Of a stretch of DNA of 64,000 nucleotides, positions 45,005-57,617 are shown one piece after another (position 1 is the first letter of the stretch; each line of letters begins with the position of its first letter). Below the pieces are notes generated by a model that was given only the letters and a program-made list of their open reading frames with translations, made no database searches and was not told the origin of the DNA. This DNA is from Dermatemys mawii (lineage: Eukaryota > Chordata > Testudines > Dermatemydidae): the NCBI GenBank assembly GCA_007922305.1, contig ML677333.1:20233555-20297554 (forward strand), given 5' to 3'. The position numbers were made by a program, and so were the translations under genes.

Positions 45005-46610
45005 ATTAAACAAATTTTTCAAACTCTTATCAAGCAGAGTGGAGGAAGCCCTGCTGAGCACCACAGTCATGACTGTTGTTTGTACAGGGTACTCCAGTTG
45101 CATTGGCAAAATGTCCATGGAATTTAGGATTGTTCTCACTTTCAGGTGACATTAAGAAGTGGGCAGCTTTATCGCCTGTAAATGTAAACAAACTTGTTTC
45201 TCTTAGCAATTGACTGAACAAGAAGTAGGCTCTAAAGTTTTACATTTGTTTTGTTTTTGAGTGCGGTTATGTAACAAAAAACCCTACATTTTTTTTTGTT
45301 GCACTCTCCTCAAACTGTGTGTAGAGCTCGCCATGGAGCTACAGTGACAGAGCACCAATGTGTAAGTCCCTCTCAAAGCAGAGAAACAAACGGTCATCAC
45401 CCTACAGAAACTTGCCTTCTTTGTTTGCTACCAGTCAGTAGCTAATTCATTTGGTTTCGAAAATCAACTGTCAGAACTGTTGTCAGAGATGTGTGCTGCT
45501 GCCTGGATAATAAAGCTTGGCAATGCAAATTTGTAAGTAATCTCCGGTGAATGCTTGGGGCTGTGGAATTACACGGGGCCACTGGTGAGATGCACAAGTT
45601 TATTATTTGTCTGTCTTCCTGCTCCCTTTCCATATACTCCCCAAACAGGCCTTGGAGTTCATCAGCAGAAAAAAGGGTATTTCTTCATCATCATCATGCA
45701 AGGCTTGCTTGATCACCCTGGCAAGTTCACTAGATTTTGGAAGGCAGTTCTGATTCTTAAATCTTGGGTCAAATGCTGTAGCTATCTTTAGAAATCTCAC
45801 ATTGGTACCTTTGCGCTCTGTCAAATCTGCAGTGAAAGTGTCATTAAAACGGACAGCATGCTGAGTCACCATCTGAGACTCCTATAACATGAAATATATG
45901 GCAGAATGTGGGTAAAATACAACAGGAGATCTACAATTCTACCCCAAGGAGTTCAGTCAGAAATTTAATTCATTTTTTTTTTTTTTTTAATGAGTGTCAT
46001 CAGCATGGAAACAAGTTCTTTGGAACTAAGGCCAAAGCATGAAGAGGCATATGAGTCTTTAGCGCATCAGCCACACAAATATCTTGCAACATCAGCTACA
46101 CCTGTGCCATACGAACACCTGTTCTCACTTTCAGGTGACATTGTAATTAAGAAGTGGACAGCATTATCTCCTGTAAATGTAAACAAGCTTGTTTCTCTTA
46201 ATGTTTGGCTGAACAAGAAGTAGGACTGAGTGGACTTGCGGGCTCTAAAGTTTTACATTGTTTTGTTTTTGAGTGCAGTTATGGAACAATAAAACTAAAT
46301 TTGTAAGTTGCATTTTCATGATAAAGAGATTGGACTACAGTACTTGTATGAGGTGAATTGAAAAATATAATTTATATCATTTTTATAGTGCAAATATTTG
46401 TAACAAAATAAAGCGAACAGTGTACACTTTGTATTCTATGTTGTAATTGAAATTGATATATTTGAAAATGTAGAAAAACATCCAGAAATATTTAATACAT
46501 TTCAGTTGGTATTCTACTAACTGTGCACTTAATCACAATTAATTTTTGAGTTAATTGTATGAGTTAATTATGACTAATTGATAGCTCTAATAAGAGTACA
46601 TAACGTTTCC
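45005..46610 (+). mobile_element. Rearranged ZBED-like hAT remnant
   Basis: Two plus-strand copies of the same 3' region are present: 45130-45300 and 46120-46290, both containing ctcactttcaggtgacatt and tgtaaatgtaaacaa. The second belongs to an open frame at 45990-46223 ending YLATSATPVPYEHLFSLSGD-like, a hATC dimerisation block. Between them, 45603-45872 is open on the minus strand with FLKIATAFDPRFKNQN, the LDPRFK region of the same protein, so that piece is inverted. The right end (cttaatcacaattaattttt, about 46526) resembles the inverted end of the copy at 34.9 kb. Confidence 0.75.
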
Positions 46611-48189
46611 TGACTAATTTATCTACGGCTGAATGTTTGTTTCAAATTCATAATGTATTCCAGACCAAATGTGTATACAGAACAAATATATATTTAGCAG
46701 TTTTTACAGCAGGCGTGTTTGTTATAAAACTTAAACTGAATCAATAGCCAAAGTTTTTTCTGGACTTCTCTGAAGTACCTGAGAGTTTAGGCTTTGATAT
46801 TAATACAAAACATTAAGTATTCTCCACATCAGGGGTCCCAGACTTGTTATGTGAGTTGGCCTCTGGCTGGCCACAAGATGTTTTGTTTTCCTGAGTGGCC
46901 GTAGGTTCGGCCGCTCTCAGCTCCCTGGAAGGATGATGATCTTTCAAAATCAGATGCTTGCATGAAGACATCTAACCAGATAATCACAAGTTTTCTTATA
47001 TAACAAGAAAATGTTCATGTAGAAATATCTTGAGTTTAACTGAAAATCATAAAATGTGTGTAAAAGCAGTACTTTAAGGGTTTTTTTTTTCTGTTGCTTT
47101 TTATTGTATTTTTTTGTTGTTTTTTTTTTGGAAGCAACCTAATGTCTCATCTTGTTCTTAGGCTTGTAGGGCTTAATGATCATGGGGCAATTCTTCTACT
47201 ATTTGGCCAATTTAGAAATGCTACTCAAGAGTCATTGATGTGCCTTCCTTGTTGATTGAAGGCTTTGACCCTGTGGTTATGGGTTAAAAAGTTACGAAGA
47301 GCAAAGGAGTGAATGAAAGTTTAAGGAGCTTTAATTAGAGTAGCTAACTTTTCACTTATTCACTACTCTGCTAATGTGATTTTTCTTTCATTTTTCTTTA
47401 AAAAAATTTTCTGGATTTAATGCCTAAAGGATTACTTATTTTAAGATCATTTTCTGCTAGTAAAACCAGAAATCGTGAGAGGCAGGAATATTTCATATTG
47501 GAAAAAGTAGCATAATACTCCTGCTTCCTTTCAGTATTTTTAAGAACCAGTACTGGCTTTTACTCTATCTGCCACAAGGGAAGAGTGCTGGCCCTCCTTA
47601 ATTTGTGAACACAACAGTACTGCTCACATGTAAAATTATTCACATAACTATGTGTTTACTTACAGGATTGGTGCCTCATATTTTACAATCTTTTAGGTAG
47701 GGTCAGTGATTTGATAACTTTTTTTAATCACCTAGCATATTTTTGGGGTGCTAAAAAACAAGTAATTGCTAGTAAACAGGTGACAAACATTCTATTAATT
47801 GCTTAAATGAAAATGTAATTAACTTATGGGAAGGTCTCAATGTGTCATTCTTATTAAAAATTGGCTGCTTTGTGGGTTTCAAGAGGGGAGCTGATGCTGA
47901 TGTTCGACAAATAAAACCCTAAATGACAGGATCTTCCTTCCTGTGAGACTGTCCCTCTCCCTATGTTGCACTTCCACAGTTGAAGTTTACAGAGGCGCTT
48001 CAGCTGGATCCCTTTCGGTATAAAAAAAGAAGTTGCTGTTTACGAGATGTTCTTTGTGAAAGCCTTTTTCCTTTGGAATTTTGCTCCTCCCCCCCCCCTT
48101 GCCCTTTGGTCCACAATAGTTTGAATTTGTGCACTTTCAGACTTTTTTTAATAAAAAAGGCTTCTGAGGAAGAAAATAGTGCTTGTGAT
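46611..48189. other. SH3YL1 intron 1, little recognised
   Basis: A worn hAT-type fragment may start at 46828 (caggggtcccagac). Otherwise no exon or element identified. Confidence 0.35.
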
Positions 48190-49180
48190 GTAAAGTGCAG
48201 CTACTCCTCACTTCAAGGCATCCCAGTTAACGTCATTTTGTTGTTACCTTGCTGATCAATTCAGGAATATGATCATTTAAAGTTGTGCAATGCTCCCTTC
48301 TAACATCGTTTGGCAGTCCCCTGCTTTGTTCACTGCTTGCAGAAAGAGCAGCCTATTGTAGCTAGCTGGTAGGGGCTCAGGACCAGGGTAGACCAGCAGT
48401 TGCCCTATGAGTTCCCCGCTCCCCTAAGTTCCCTGTGCAGCAGCTGCCTAGCAGGCTATCAGTTGCCTGTAGTTAAGTTGTCCCTCCCACCATTGCCATG
48501 TGCTCCTCCTGCCCTTTGCCTTGAAGCTGCTCCCAGGAGCTTTCTGCTTGCTGTCCACGGGGGAAGCAGGTGGAAAGGGGGCCTAATGTCGGGGGCGCTC
48601 CTGCACCCTGCTTACCCCATCTCCATATAGAGTAGGATGGGGACACAGAGGTGGGGAGAGAGAGAGAGCTTGGGGCAGCAACTCCTGTCTCCACTTACAA
48701 AGACAATGTATTTAAGGGGCAGGGGGGTGTCAGCTTACTTAAAGGGACAGTGCACATCTCTCTCCCCCCACTCCCCCACAGGGTGTGGGTCACTGTCTCT
48801 GTCTGCCATGCTGTCTCCTCTCCCTCTATTCCTTCTGCCTTGTAGTGTGAGACTACATTAACAACAATATATTAACCTTTGAGGGCTCAGCTAGTTCATC
48901 ATTTAGCAATAAGCAAATATCCCATCCTCTAACTTCACCATCTCAACCAAGCTTCACAATCATCATCACTGTGTACAGTATTAAATTGTTTAAAATGTAT
49001 ACTGTGTGTGTATATATTTATATAATAGATAAAAAATTTACCTGGAACCTAACTCCCTCCCCGCACCAATTTACATTAATTCTTATAGGGAAATTGGATT
49101 CGCTTAACATCATTTCACTTAAAGTTGCATTTTTCAGGAAAATAACTACAGAGTTAAGCAAGGAGTTACTTTATAGAGAA
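48190..49180. repeat. Unclassified interspersed repeat
   Basis: Phrases such as ttaaagttgtgcaatgctcc and cacttaaagttgcatttttc bracket a GC-richer core with a purine-rich run (48650-48672). The structure looks like a turtle interspersed repeat, but I found no ends or coding domain. Confidence 0.35.
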
Positions 49181-49410
49181 AGTGGAGACTATTTCTTTTT
49201 GTGTTGATTGTATAGTTATTAGGTGGTTGGTATATTTTGTAGGGTTCCTACATACAAATGTATATTGATTGCATTTGTTCGTTGTGTTAGGTAGCTGTTG
49301 TCACTTTAAAAATATAAACCAGTAAAATAGGATGAACTCTTTTTTAAACTGTGACTCCAAGAGTACAATTTCAATAGTCACATTATATATTTTTCTATTG
49401 TGTTTTACAG

Positions 49411-49521
49411 TGAATAATCCTATACCTTCCAATTTGAAGTCAGAAGCAAAAAAGGCAGCTAAAATATTACGAGAATTTACAGAAATAACTTCCAGAAATG
49501 GACCTGATAAGATCATACCAG
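49411..49521 (+). CDS. SH3YL1: SH3YL1 exon 2 (first coding exon, rest of the start codon)
   Basis: SH3YL1 has an N-terminal SYLF lipid-binding domain and a C-terminal SH3 domain; in mammals it binds phosphoinositides and acts in dorsal ruffle formation. This 111-nt exon follows tgttttacag and ends CCAG|GTTAGT. It starts TG, so the Met needs an A from the previous exon, then encodes NNPIPSNLKSEAKKAAKIL, REFTEITSRNGPDKIIP and one base of an Ala codon. The Lys/Ala-rich segment (residues 9-20) forms the amphipathic N-terminal helix associated with membrane binding. The sequence agrees with the human protein, from memory, across the whole exon. Exon 1 is proposed at 19551. Confidence 0.96.
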
Positions 49522-50290
49522 GTTAGTAAGGATATAAATTTGTTGCAAGTGAAAGGCCAACTTCTCTAGATCTCACTTGGGCAAAACTCCCATTGTCTTC
49601 ATGATTACTTACTGTGTTCATTGTGCATATTCTCCAAGTGTAATTAAGATCTGGACCCTACAGCTTTAATTTTTGGGAAATGAATGTACTCTTAAGAGGT
49701 AAAATTCATTCTCGTCCAGCGGGTTTGTGCTGAATCCTTCTCACAGCTTATTCCTTCTTCACCCCACTCCACCTCTCATTAGCAGAAGTCACTAAAAGAG
49801 TGGCTATGTTGGCGGACATCTGGGTGGTGTGGATGAGGGCTCCATATTTGCCCTGTATAGACTGGCAGCTAAGACCAGATATAGTAATTAAAACCTGTAC
49901 ATCTGTAGTAGTTTGTTAATATCACTAGAATCCTCAAGTTAGAATTGTAACCTTGATATACACATTTTTAAGAAATGTTACATTGCTAAAAATAATCTCT
50001 GTACATGATTTTCCTATGACCCTATTGTAAATCAAAATGGAGGTAAATGGAGATACACCAATATAAAACTGGTATAAGAGGAGAATCAGGCCATTTGACT
50101 CTTTCCCTCCATCCTGTTTTTTCCTGTCATCTCTATTTTTCCCCCCTCTATGTTCTAATTTCCCTTCCTTGTCCCATGTTCCAAGTTTTATTTGAATTTT
50201 GAACTAGTTGTGTTCCAAAAGATATATAATAAAACTTTTTGATGTCATTTTATTATGTTCCTAAGTAATGGATAACAATGGGAATGTTAA
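49522..50290. other. SH3YL1 intron 2, left part
   Basis: Intronic sequence with no recognised element before the reverse CR1. Confidence 0.4.
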
Positions 50291-51325
50291 TCATAGACTA
50301 TCAGGATTCGAAGGGACCTCAGGAGTGTAGTCTAGTCCAAGCCCCTGCTCAAAGCAGGACCTAATCCCTAACTAAATCATTCCAGCCAGAGCTTTGTCAA
50401 GCCTGACCTTAAAAACCTCTAAGGAAGGAGATTCCTCCACCTCCCTAGGTAACCCATTCCAGTGCTTCACCACCCTTCTAGTGAAAAAGTTTTTCCTGAC
50501 ATCCAACCTAAAGCTTCCCAACTGCAACTTGAGACCATTATTCCTTGTTCTGTCATCTGGTACCACTGAGAACAGTCTAGATTCATCCTCTTTGGAACCC
50601 CCTTTCAAGTAGTTGAAGGAAGCTATCGAATCCTCCCTGATTCTTCTCTTTTGTGAACTAAATAAACTCAGTTCCCTCAGCCTCTCATAAGTCTTGTGCT
50701 CCAGCCCCTAATCATTTTTGTTGCCCTCCACTGGACTCTTTCTAATTTTTTCCACATCCTTCTTGTAATGTGGGGCCCAAAACTGGACACAGTAATCTGG
50801 ATGAGGCCTCACCAGTGCCAAATAGAGGTCCCTCAATCTGCCAGCAGTGCTCCTACTTATACAGCCTAAAATGTCATTAGCCTTCTTGGCAACAAGGGCA
50901 CACTGTTTACTCATATCCAGTTTCTTATCCACTGTAACCCCTAGATCCTTTTCTGCAGAACTCCTGCCTAGCCACTTGGTCCCTAGTCTGTAACAGTGCA
51001 TGGGATTCTTCCATCCTAAGTGCAGAACTCTGCACTTTTCCTTGTTGAACCTCATCAGATTTCTTTTGGCCCAATCCTCTAATTTGTCTAGGTCCCTCTG
51101 TATCCTATTCCTATCCTCCAGCATATCGACCACTCCTCCCAGTTTAGTGTCATCTGCAAACATGCTCAGGGTGCAATCCATGCCATCCTCCAGATCATTA
51201 ATGAAAATATTGAACAAAATTGGCCCCAGGATTGACCCTTGGGGCATTCCACTTGATACCGGCTGCCAACTAGACATGGACCCATCGATCACTACCCATT
51301 GAGCCTGATGATCTAGCCAGTTTTC
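50291..51325 (-). mobile_element. CR1 LINE, RT to 3' end, reverse orientation
   Basis: On the minus strand a 194-codon frame (50708-51292) reads VSSGMPQGSILGPILFNIFI, then NDLEDGMDCTLSMFADDTKL and a long thumb region with EKDLGVTVDKKLDMS. A second frame (50372-50608) covers the C-terminal part with [23 protein letters not shown] codons. The 3' end is tcatagactatcaggattcg on the plus strand. FADD is intact. This copy is less worn than the others, suggesting a relatively recent insertion in SH3YL1 intron 2. Confidence 0.92.
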
Positions 51326-51664
51326 TGTCCACCTTGTAGTTCATTCATCCAGCCAATACTGCTATAACTTGCTGGCAAGTTAAAAAGATTTAATCATTAT
51401 AAAATGATTACAGATTAACATGTACTCTGTTACTCTAAAATTCTCCACTTGAAAAATCCATTGAGGCAGGGATGTTGAGTCTCCATTTCTTTCTGTATTT
51501 CACTAATTTATCTCACTATTTTGTTACAAATTTATTTCAGTCTCTTTCTTATTCAAAGTTGTTAAACATATGGCTGTTTTTTTTTTTAGTCATGATTGTG
51601 TTTTAGTATGTTCTTTATGCTTTTTTGAAAATGTTATTTTTAACTAATTAATATTTGTTTTTAG

Positions 51665-51778
51665 CCAATATAATAGCAAAAGCTAAAGGCCTTGCAGTTT
51701 TGTCTGTTATCAAAGCTGGATTTCTGGTAACTGCTCGAGGAGGCAGCGGGATTGTATTAGCACGTCTTCCTAATGGAG
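51665..51778 (+). CDS. SH3YL1: SH3YL1 exon 3 (SYLF domain)
   Basis: This exon has 114 nt, with acceptor tttttag and donor GGAG|GTAAGC. Its first two bases complete an Ala codon, followed by NIIAKAKGLAVLSVIKAGFL, VTARGGSGIVLARLPNG and the first base of a Gly codon. This is the conserved SYLF core, with the GLAVLSVIKAGF and RGGSGIV blocks. The phases (1 in, 1 out) match the flanking exons. Small differences from human, such as AN for AH at the junction, are conservative. Confidence 0.96.
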
Positions 51779-51856
51779 GTAAGCTGACATTTTCTCAGTC
51801 AAAAAAATAGTGTGTGTATGTTCCTTTTCTATGTCAGAGGAAACTTCAAAATAAGT

Positions 51857-52231
51857 ATCAGAATGGTAGCTATGTTAGTCTGGAATTGCAGAAGTGACAA
51901 AGGGTCCTGTGGCACCTTAAAGACTAACAAAAGTATTGAAGCATAAGCTTTCATGGGCTAATACCCACTTCATCGGATGCATGCAGTGGAAGTATACATG
52001 CTGCAGACCAAACAATTTTGTAAGCAGCAGCATCTGCCTTCAGTCAGTTACACACACATTCCACACCATCCTGTACTTTTTCAGTGTGTAATTAAACCTT
52101 CTGCCAGCAACTCCCATATCAGAGTAGGGCTTCCTGAGATAGGAGAGCAGAGGATATTCTGGGTCTGCCAAAGTAACAGTGGGAACAGATATCCTATTGA
52201 TAGGCAGAAATAAACTCTCAGTTTATCCAAA
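51857..52231 (-). mobile_element. Penelope-like or similar retroelement insertion, 12-bp duplication
   Basis: TTCAAAATAAGT flanks the block on both sides (51845-51856 and 52232-52243), marking an insertion of 375 bp. The left third reads atcagaatggtagctatgtt ... gtgacaaagggtcc and continues through the reversed hammerhead-like core at 51938-51980. The right two thirds have no clear domain. It lies in SH3YL1 intron 3, within 80 bp of exon 3. Confidence 0.8.
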
Positions 52232-52243
52232 TTCAAAATAAGT

Positions 52244-54741
52244 GTAATTCATTTTTCTTCCTTCCTTTTTTTTTTTCTTTTAATAAACAGAATGTAGGAA
52301 ATGCCATACTGGATCAAACCAGAGATCTGCCTAGTCCAATAGCCTGTCTCTAAGGCTGATTTTTACAATAGAAAATTGTGTATCTGTTCTCCAACAACAT
52401 TGCAGCACTAGTTCTACAAGCAATACTGTTGACTGGACTTAAGTCTTTCAGCATCTTTGCTGGAAAACAGTATATTTTCTAATGCACATGCAGTGTAACA
52501 ATATCTAATGCTAAAGCCTTCAGAACAATATGTAATATCCCCATAATGTACAATTTTAGAATTGTTTTGAAGCATGATTGTTAATATCTCTTGTAATATG
52601 TTTAACCTATCGGGGTATCTACATATTTTATCATTATTTGTGTGTTACCTTTTGAAAATGAGTTTCATAGGAAGTTTTATATGTTGTGTAAAGAAAACAA
52701 TCCAGTTTTAAACTTGTTACTTTTTAGTGGACAGATTTTGAAGGTCTCACCACAGCCCCTTGAGCCACTCCTTATGGAGAAAACCTTTTACAGGCCAATC
52801 TCCAGTACTGCTTATGGAGTTCACACACATGATGATTATTCTAGGAAATCTCAAGCCTGCCGACAGGGAGAGCAAAGCGATGAATTGCTCAGGAGCTCGG
52901 CAATTTAAAAGGGCCTGGGTGGATGGGATAGATAACGTATTTTTTAAATAAAAATTAAGATTACAAAAAAGAAATCTGGTTTGCTGCTGCTGTGTACAGA
53001 GACCCATCTCTCAGTGTAACAATAATAGTTTTACTAGAGCGCTGCTGCACCCTGCTGGTCTGGCGGTCTGACAGAACATCAGCAATAACAACCTGGGAAC
53101 TATGGAGCTTGCTGTCTCCTCTGACTGCTCAGGACCCGCTGTGCCTGCTGTGCTGGCTCTCTGGCTGAGCACGGAGAGACTTTAAAGAGAAATAAGCTCC
53201 CTGTGTGCTATCAGATTTCCTCCCCCAGGGCTGCAGCTCCTTGCCAAACACAGGCCAGCATGTTCAGCCACCCAATCGAGCCACCCTAAGTTTGCCAAGG
53301 GGCAGCTGGGGCTAACCCCCAATTCCCTTACTGGGTGTCAAAACTATAAGCATCTTGATATCCTGAATATTTCTTCACCAGTGTTCAGATGAGAGACTAT
53401 AGTTCAACTTTTAGTTACATAATGCCAAGAATGCTGTCAAGGACAAAATCCTAAATCAGAGGCAGAGCTACACTGAAATGGTGGAAGCAGAGATGTAACT
53501 AGGCATTTTAGGAATGGGATAAGCAAGCATATTAACACCCTCTTCTTAGTTTTTTGGGCATTTCTCTGTCCTGTTTTTCCTCCTCTATGGCGTTGTGCTC
53601 TGGATGGCTGCCACTTGCCCCAGCCTTGGCAATGGCCCTGGGTGAATAATATTTCAAAATGCTCATTGGTGTTTCTGACACTGATCGTTCTTATCCTGTT
53701 ACTAACTTACCAAGGCTTATTTGTCTGTCTCTGTTGATTTATAATTAGAAAGTGTTGATGGTGTTTAAAATAAATATTTACCAGTAGAAGTATTACTGTA
53801 AGTAACATTAGGTAATATGTATTAGGAATTCGATATGCAGTAGCTCACTACAGTGTTATAAAACAGTTCCTTAGCTAATGAAGATATTTAGTATGCAATA
53901 GATTTCTGTTCTGTTGGTCGGTTTAAATGTGAGAACTAATTCTTTGTTTACAAAAGTGCTGTGAAGCTTATGGGGCATAGCAATGGGAAGTAACTGTTAG
54001 TAGAAATACATGACCATTACTAAAAGTAACCAACTAAAAATGTTCAGCTATGTTGATGCACCACATAAACCTTCATATTTTCAAATTTCTGATGTTCTGT
54101 GTGAAGTATTGCGCTATCTTTTTAAACAAGCCTTGGTATCGAAAATACCTAAATACTTGAACCTAAATATATGATGTTTGAAAAAATGCACCTTAATATA
54201 ATAAAAATAAATTGCAGACAGCTGGCTTAAAATAAGAGTTCTTCAGTGTAAATGATGCTGTCTCTGAAGTGTCCCTTTGAATGGTAATCAGAATTTCAGT
54301 GAAATTTCCAATGTGCACTGTTGTTTTTCAGTAATTGTGTCCTTTTAACTATTGAAATGCAATCTTATAATTTGGCATTTTTTCTTTACTATTGCAATAT
54401 TTATCAAACAAACTGTTCCCAGGCAACACTGTGTTCATTTGCTATCTACTTGATGTTGCCAGTCCATGAAAAGCAGTTTTTACTTTGAAAACATGACTTT
54501 CAAACTTAGTTTTGTAAGGCACTGAAAATTTTGAGGCACATTTTAAAAACAAGAAAAAATATACTTGGCTTTGTAATTTCTTAGGTTTCAGTTTGAAAAT
54601 TTGGAGGTCAAATGCAATGACTTGTAATATTTTTCATATTGTATTAGTTGACCTTTAGTTTCTGTAAAGGGGGAACATACTACTGTTAAATGGTGGTATG
54701 ACTGAAATTTTGTAATATGTGTCTTATTTTGTGTGGGTCAG
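52244..54741. other. SH3YL1 intron 3, no clear element
   Basis: A possible short repeat lies at 52290-52340 (aaatgccatactggatcaaac). No other element or exon was identified before the acceptor at 54741. Confidence 0.45.
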
Positions 54742-54806
54742 GTTGGTCTTCTCCTTCTGCAATAGGGATAGCTGGCCTTGGTGGTGGATTTGAAATTGGA
54801 ATTGAG
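54742..54806 (+). CDS. SH3YL1: SH3YL1 exon 4 (SYLF domain)
   Basis: This exon has 65 nt, with acceptor gggtcag and donor GAG|GTAAGG. The first two bases complete a Gly codon, then WSSPSAIGIAGLGGGFEIG and IE follow, ending in phase 0. The GWSSPSAIG and GGGFEIGIE blocks are hallmarks of the SYLF fold. The residue before Trp is Gly here, whereas Lys is expected from the human protein (from memory). This depends on the exact acceptor: GTCAG|GT is used, and no other frame-keeping AG fits better. Confidence 0.93.
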
Positions 54807-57610
54807 GTAAGGGTTAAATACATTTGTAATATTGTACAAAAGTTTTCTATGTTACGTTCTTTGATGTTTTGAAATGTGCATTGTTTCAGTATACATGAAC
54901 TATAATTGAAACTTATTTTAGAATATTACATATACAGTATGAATTTTTCTCATGTTTTCATAAAAATGATATGTTTTGAATGGGATATAAAATCCAGCAG
55001 TGAAGATTAGTACATTAGTTCTCTTTGTTAACTGAGCTTATCTGATCGCTTTGCTAGTTAATTGAAGTATAATTAAACATTAATTAATACGTTTCTAAAG
55101 AGTAGAAGCAAGTGACCTGTTTGATAAACATATTGGATCAGGGTTAAAGAAGTAAGATTAAGGGGATAGAAAATTTTGTAGTTGGACTTGATAGGATTAT
55201 ATATAGATTGTGTTTGCAGATACAGTGAAATGAGATAACTGTGTATACTAAATGGTGGAGGAACTGCATAGTGCCCCCCCCCCCCAAAAAAAATTGATGG
55301 ACACAAGTGAAGGAAAATTACATAAAAACAAATGGGTAAAACTGCCCCCTTTTAAAGTTAAACCTAGCTAAATGAAAACAGTGTTAAAAGCACAGTAGAA
55401 AAATGAATTATATTAATTAACAAAAAGTTTTATGTGCAAATGCCTTACTTACTCCAGCATAGATCAACTGTAAGTGTGCTCTTACACAGAGCATGCTGTT
55501 TCTAAACATTATAAAATGAAGTAATAAACTTGTCAGTGGCATTGGTGAAACATTGTCTGCTACAGTGAGAGGTACCCAGTATAAAGTTTCTTACGCTTGT
55601 CTCTAGAGAAAACCACATACTTTAATTCTTAGTCTTACTGGCTTTGCAAAACCTGCTGAAACACTCAGGGATTTAAATTTACACTGGTTTCAGGCCTGAG
55701 ACTTGTTGTATTGAGTCTTGGAGCAGTGCCAAAAACAACATTTCTGGATAGAGGGACAACTTTTTTAAGTGTGATGCACATGAGCCATAGGGACTAGAAA
55801 AAAATGCCTTATCATTGGAATTCTAGTTTGTACATATGTGTATATGTATTTTTGTAGCCAAACAGGACTTGCTCTTTCTTTCGTTCTCAATATAATGTGT
55901 ATGTGTACTTCTGTAGATTAAAGTACATGATAGATGTCCTCCTCCCTCCCCTAACAATAATGTAATGTTAAATTTGACACATAAAAGCACTTGCAATCCA
56001 GGAAATCAGAATTATGATTGTTAAACTACATAGCACTTAACTATTCCAGAAGTATCTTCTCCAGAGTTCCTGTAGTATCTTGGTACACTTTCCATATATG
56101 CAACTGGCCTCTCGTATGGCACACCTTACGTCCCAGCAATTACTCAGTTCATTCTCTTAATTGTACTTAAGTGTGGTAAATATCAGTTTTGTTGTATGCA
56201 AACTGATAAAATTTCCATCTATGATCGTGGAAATTTAGAGATGGGCAAAGTAAAAAAGATGCTGCCTGAGATGTTTGATTAGAATAAAAAAACCAGTAAT
56301 TTAGGCTTTTGATTTCACAAACAGATGAGTACAAATAGGTATGATGATTTAAGAACATTTACTTTGTATATGTAGGTGTGATGTTGACAATTCGTGTTTT
56401 AAAGGTTATAAAACTTTAGCTTTTGAATCTCAGCATTTGGCATTAAATAATAGTCTGAACCCCATAATCTCCTGCAACTGTGATAATTAAAATCAATAAA
56501 AATATTTAAATATGCTTAAAATAAACATCAATATTATCTGTCAGAATTATAAAAAAAAATTCTGCCAAGCCTATATATATGAATTTATTCTTTTCTTCAG
56601 TAATGTGCTTCTGTTATTTGGTTCTGAACCTGATAAAATCCTTACCACAAGGGACTATTTCTTAAAGATGTTTTTTCCCTAAAGGTCAGTCATTCAGGGA
56701 GCCATGTATTTTATGTTTTCAATAAAATGTTTTCATTTGCATTTTCCATTGCTATATACGTAGTCAGTCCAACAGTCTTAATATTTATGATTTTTCAGAT
56801 TAGTCAGTATGTTAGTCTGATATGACCTTTGCAAGGTTTATCTGTTACCACAGTTTTAAATGGTCTGTGTATTGTTAAAAAAATTATTCTGTGATCCTAG
56901 AATGCTAATACCAAAGATATTAGAGAGGCAACAAACTTATTAAATCATCTAATCTGTTCCTTTGGGTATATGTAGTAGTGTATAGTTTGATCTTAGTTTT
57001 ATATGCCCCAATTGATAGGGTTTCAAATACTTGGAAAACTATTTCACCGCCTAATGGGTTTCACTGTTAGGTTTTTTCTGAAATTTATCCTAAATTATTT
57101 TTGTATCTCTTTGGTGTTACTTAGGTTTCTCTCCCTCCTCCTCACAATTAAATTTCTCTGTATTTTCTACCTAATAAAGTATAGTTGTAATTTTCCAAAT
57201 TGTTTAGTTTTCTTGTTCATATTTCTATCTATTTGGGCCCAGATTGAAGTGCACAGGATTAAGTGTTTTACCTGATCGGGGTTACGGTCCCTTTTTATTT
57301 ATTCTTTGTTATCATTTATTATAATTTATATTTATTTAACTAATTTAGTTTTTGGTAACACATTTCAGTTAAGTACCCTACCTATATTTTATTAGATCTG
57401 TTTGAGATCATTAATAGAGATGTTACATTAGATAAGACTTAACACCTGTTTTCTGTGGTTCCACTGGACAATTTCCTCAACGTCCATACGTTGCTATTTC
57501 ATTTTCCTTTACGTATACACTTTCAGTTTCCATGACAGTTTTCATCCACAAGGCAACCTTTTCTAAAAAAAAAAAAAAAAAAAAAAGCTCAGGCTGGTTC
57601 TTGATCATGG
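54807..57610. other. SH3YL1 intron 4, left part
   Basis: Unrecognised intronic sequence, including a C10-A9 run at 55276-55293 and a poly(A) tract of 22 at 57565-57586. No exon identified. Confidence 0.4.
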
Positions 57611-57617
57611 TTCTCTA

